A stretch of 42,099 nucleotides of DNA from Ktedonobacterales bacterium. GTDB taxonomy: Bacteria > Chloroflexota > Ktedonobacteria > Ktedonobacterales > JADMIN01. The position numbers and the translations under genes were made by a program. Of this stretch, positions 41,782-42,099 are shown piece after piece. The notes beneath the pieces were generated by a model. It was not told the origin of the DNA and made no database searches. It worked only from the letters and a program-made list of their open reading frames with translations. Every line of letters begins with the position of its first letter. Position 1 is the first letter of the stretch. The stretch covers positions 1-42,099 of the forward strand of contig JAICVS010000019.1 in assembly GCA_025935195.1 (NCBI GenBank). Reading direction: 5' to 3'.

Positions 41782-42099
41782 AGTCGGGGAGGGTGTGAAC
41801 GCCGACGATCAACGGCCAGTGGCGGCCGTCGTGCGTGCGGCTGCTGCCGAGAGCGAGCCAGATGCGCTGCGCGCCACCGAGGGCCGCGCGCAGCGTGTCG
41901 CCGGAGAGAGTGAGCGTCTGGAGGCTATTCCCGGCGCCGCTGACGTCGCCGGAAGCGGCCTGTTCCGCCAGCAAACGGCGGCCGAGCGCGCCGCCCTGCT
42001 CGACGCCGCCAGCGCCAGCGCGGCCGACATCTGGGTGTATTACACCCGCTCGCTCGGCACGCTCGCCGTTCCCGATCTCACCGCCACCTTCACGCACGA
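41750..42099 (-). CDS. Possible C-terminal fragment of a gene upstream of recQ
   Basis: The minus frame is open from the window edge to the stop at 41750 and overlaps the recQ start by 32 bases. The last 60 codons look coding: TLSGDTLRAALGGAQRIWLA, then RHWPLIVGVHTLPDYEATID, with G/C-rich third positions. Upstream of about 41940 the same frame turns into Gly/Glu/Arg-rich sequence with poor codon use, typical of a non-coding frame. So only the 3' part is convincing. The family is not recognised. Confidence 0.4.
   Translation of the reverse strand, partial: VREGGGEIGNGERAERAGVIHPDVGRAGAGGVEQGGALGRRLLAEQAASGDVSGAGNSLQTLTLSGDTLRAALGGAQRIWLALGSSRTHDGRHWPLIVGVHTLPDYEATIDYHQL
41942..42099 (+). CDS. 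Possible coding segment running off the right edge
   Basis: In the plus frame starting at 41942 the sequence reads LFRQQTAAERAALLDAASAS, AADIWVYYTRSLGTLAVPDL, TATFTH, with strongly G/C-ending codons and aromatic residues, and stays open to the edge. No start codon with a ribosome site is seen nearby; the frame is open leftward past 41759 but with poorer composition. It faces the opposite way to the convincing part of the minus frame at 41750-41940. Confidence 0.35.

Overview
The window is a G+C-rich bacterial chromosome segment with closely packed genes, many G/C-ending codons, Ala/Thr/Pro-rich lipoproteins and several families of intergenic palindromes. Gene content (Liv-type uptake operon, TPP-controlled NMT1/THI5-like transporter, YceD, Obg, fused MFS/spermidine-synthase protein, molybdopterin/Rieske cluster) and the style of the lipoproteins fit a Chloroflexota bacterium, perhaps near Ktedonobacteria or Thermomicrobia. 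This is an inference; no rRNA or marker set is present. The assignment is moderate at phylum level and weak below it.

Layout. 1-1079: the start of a secreted, C-terminally anchored Ig-like protein that runs off the left edge. 1304-7984 (minus): branched-chain amino-acid/amide ABC operon livK-livH-livM-livG-livF with an MFS exporter at its end. 7985-11282: repeat-rich spacer, an exported FKBP isomerase, a G+C-poorer secreted gene with its own consensus promoter, and a HepT/MntA-like toxin-antitoxin pair. 11355-14645: TPP riboswitch with terminator, then an ABC transporter for a thiamine pyrimidine precursor. 14800-16577: a small membrane protein, a lipoprotein and YceD. 17191-17414: two closely related tRNA genes, anticodons CAT and TAT. 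17552-20161: Obg GTPase and a thiolase. 20352-20644: a Phd/YefM antitoxin with a 19-residue stump of its PIN toxin, abutting a large fused membrane/spermidine-synthase gene. 23422-28868: OsmC, an aminoglycoside-phosphotransferase-fold protein, an ECF sigma/anti-sigma pair with a frameshift, and a DHA2 drug exporter with its MarR regulator. 29140-31936: acetyltransferase, HAD relic, lipoprotein, a decayed RelE-type module and a membrane protein. 32095-37174 (minus): a five-gene redox cluster with a NarI-like cytochrome b, a NasA/NapA-like molybdoenzyme, a four-cluster ferredoxin, a Rieske protein and a small membrane protein, divergent from a hemerythrin gene. 38158-41781: a hypothetical protein and a RecQ helicase with an N-terminal TPR-like region. 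41750-42099: conflicting coding signals on the two strands.

How the genes work together. The liv operon and the thi operon are complete importers with substrate-binding protein, permease(s) and ATPase(s). In the thi leader, ten bases of the TPP aptamer are exactly complementary to the 5' half of the terminator, so the switch logic can be read from the sequence. The redox cluster looks like a membrane quinone:acceptor oxidoreductase carrying an added Rieske protein; it is the best candidate for an undescribed complex. Three toxin-antitoxin modules lie within about 20 kb: two have a broken toxin, and in the third the toxin has Tyr where HepT has its catalytic His. A dispersed element of about 200 bp occurs three times (8292-8516, 16855-17046, 29662-29867) and is the main unexplained non-coding structure.
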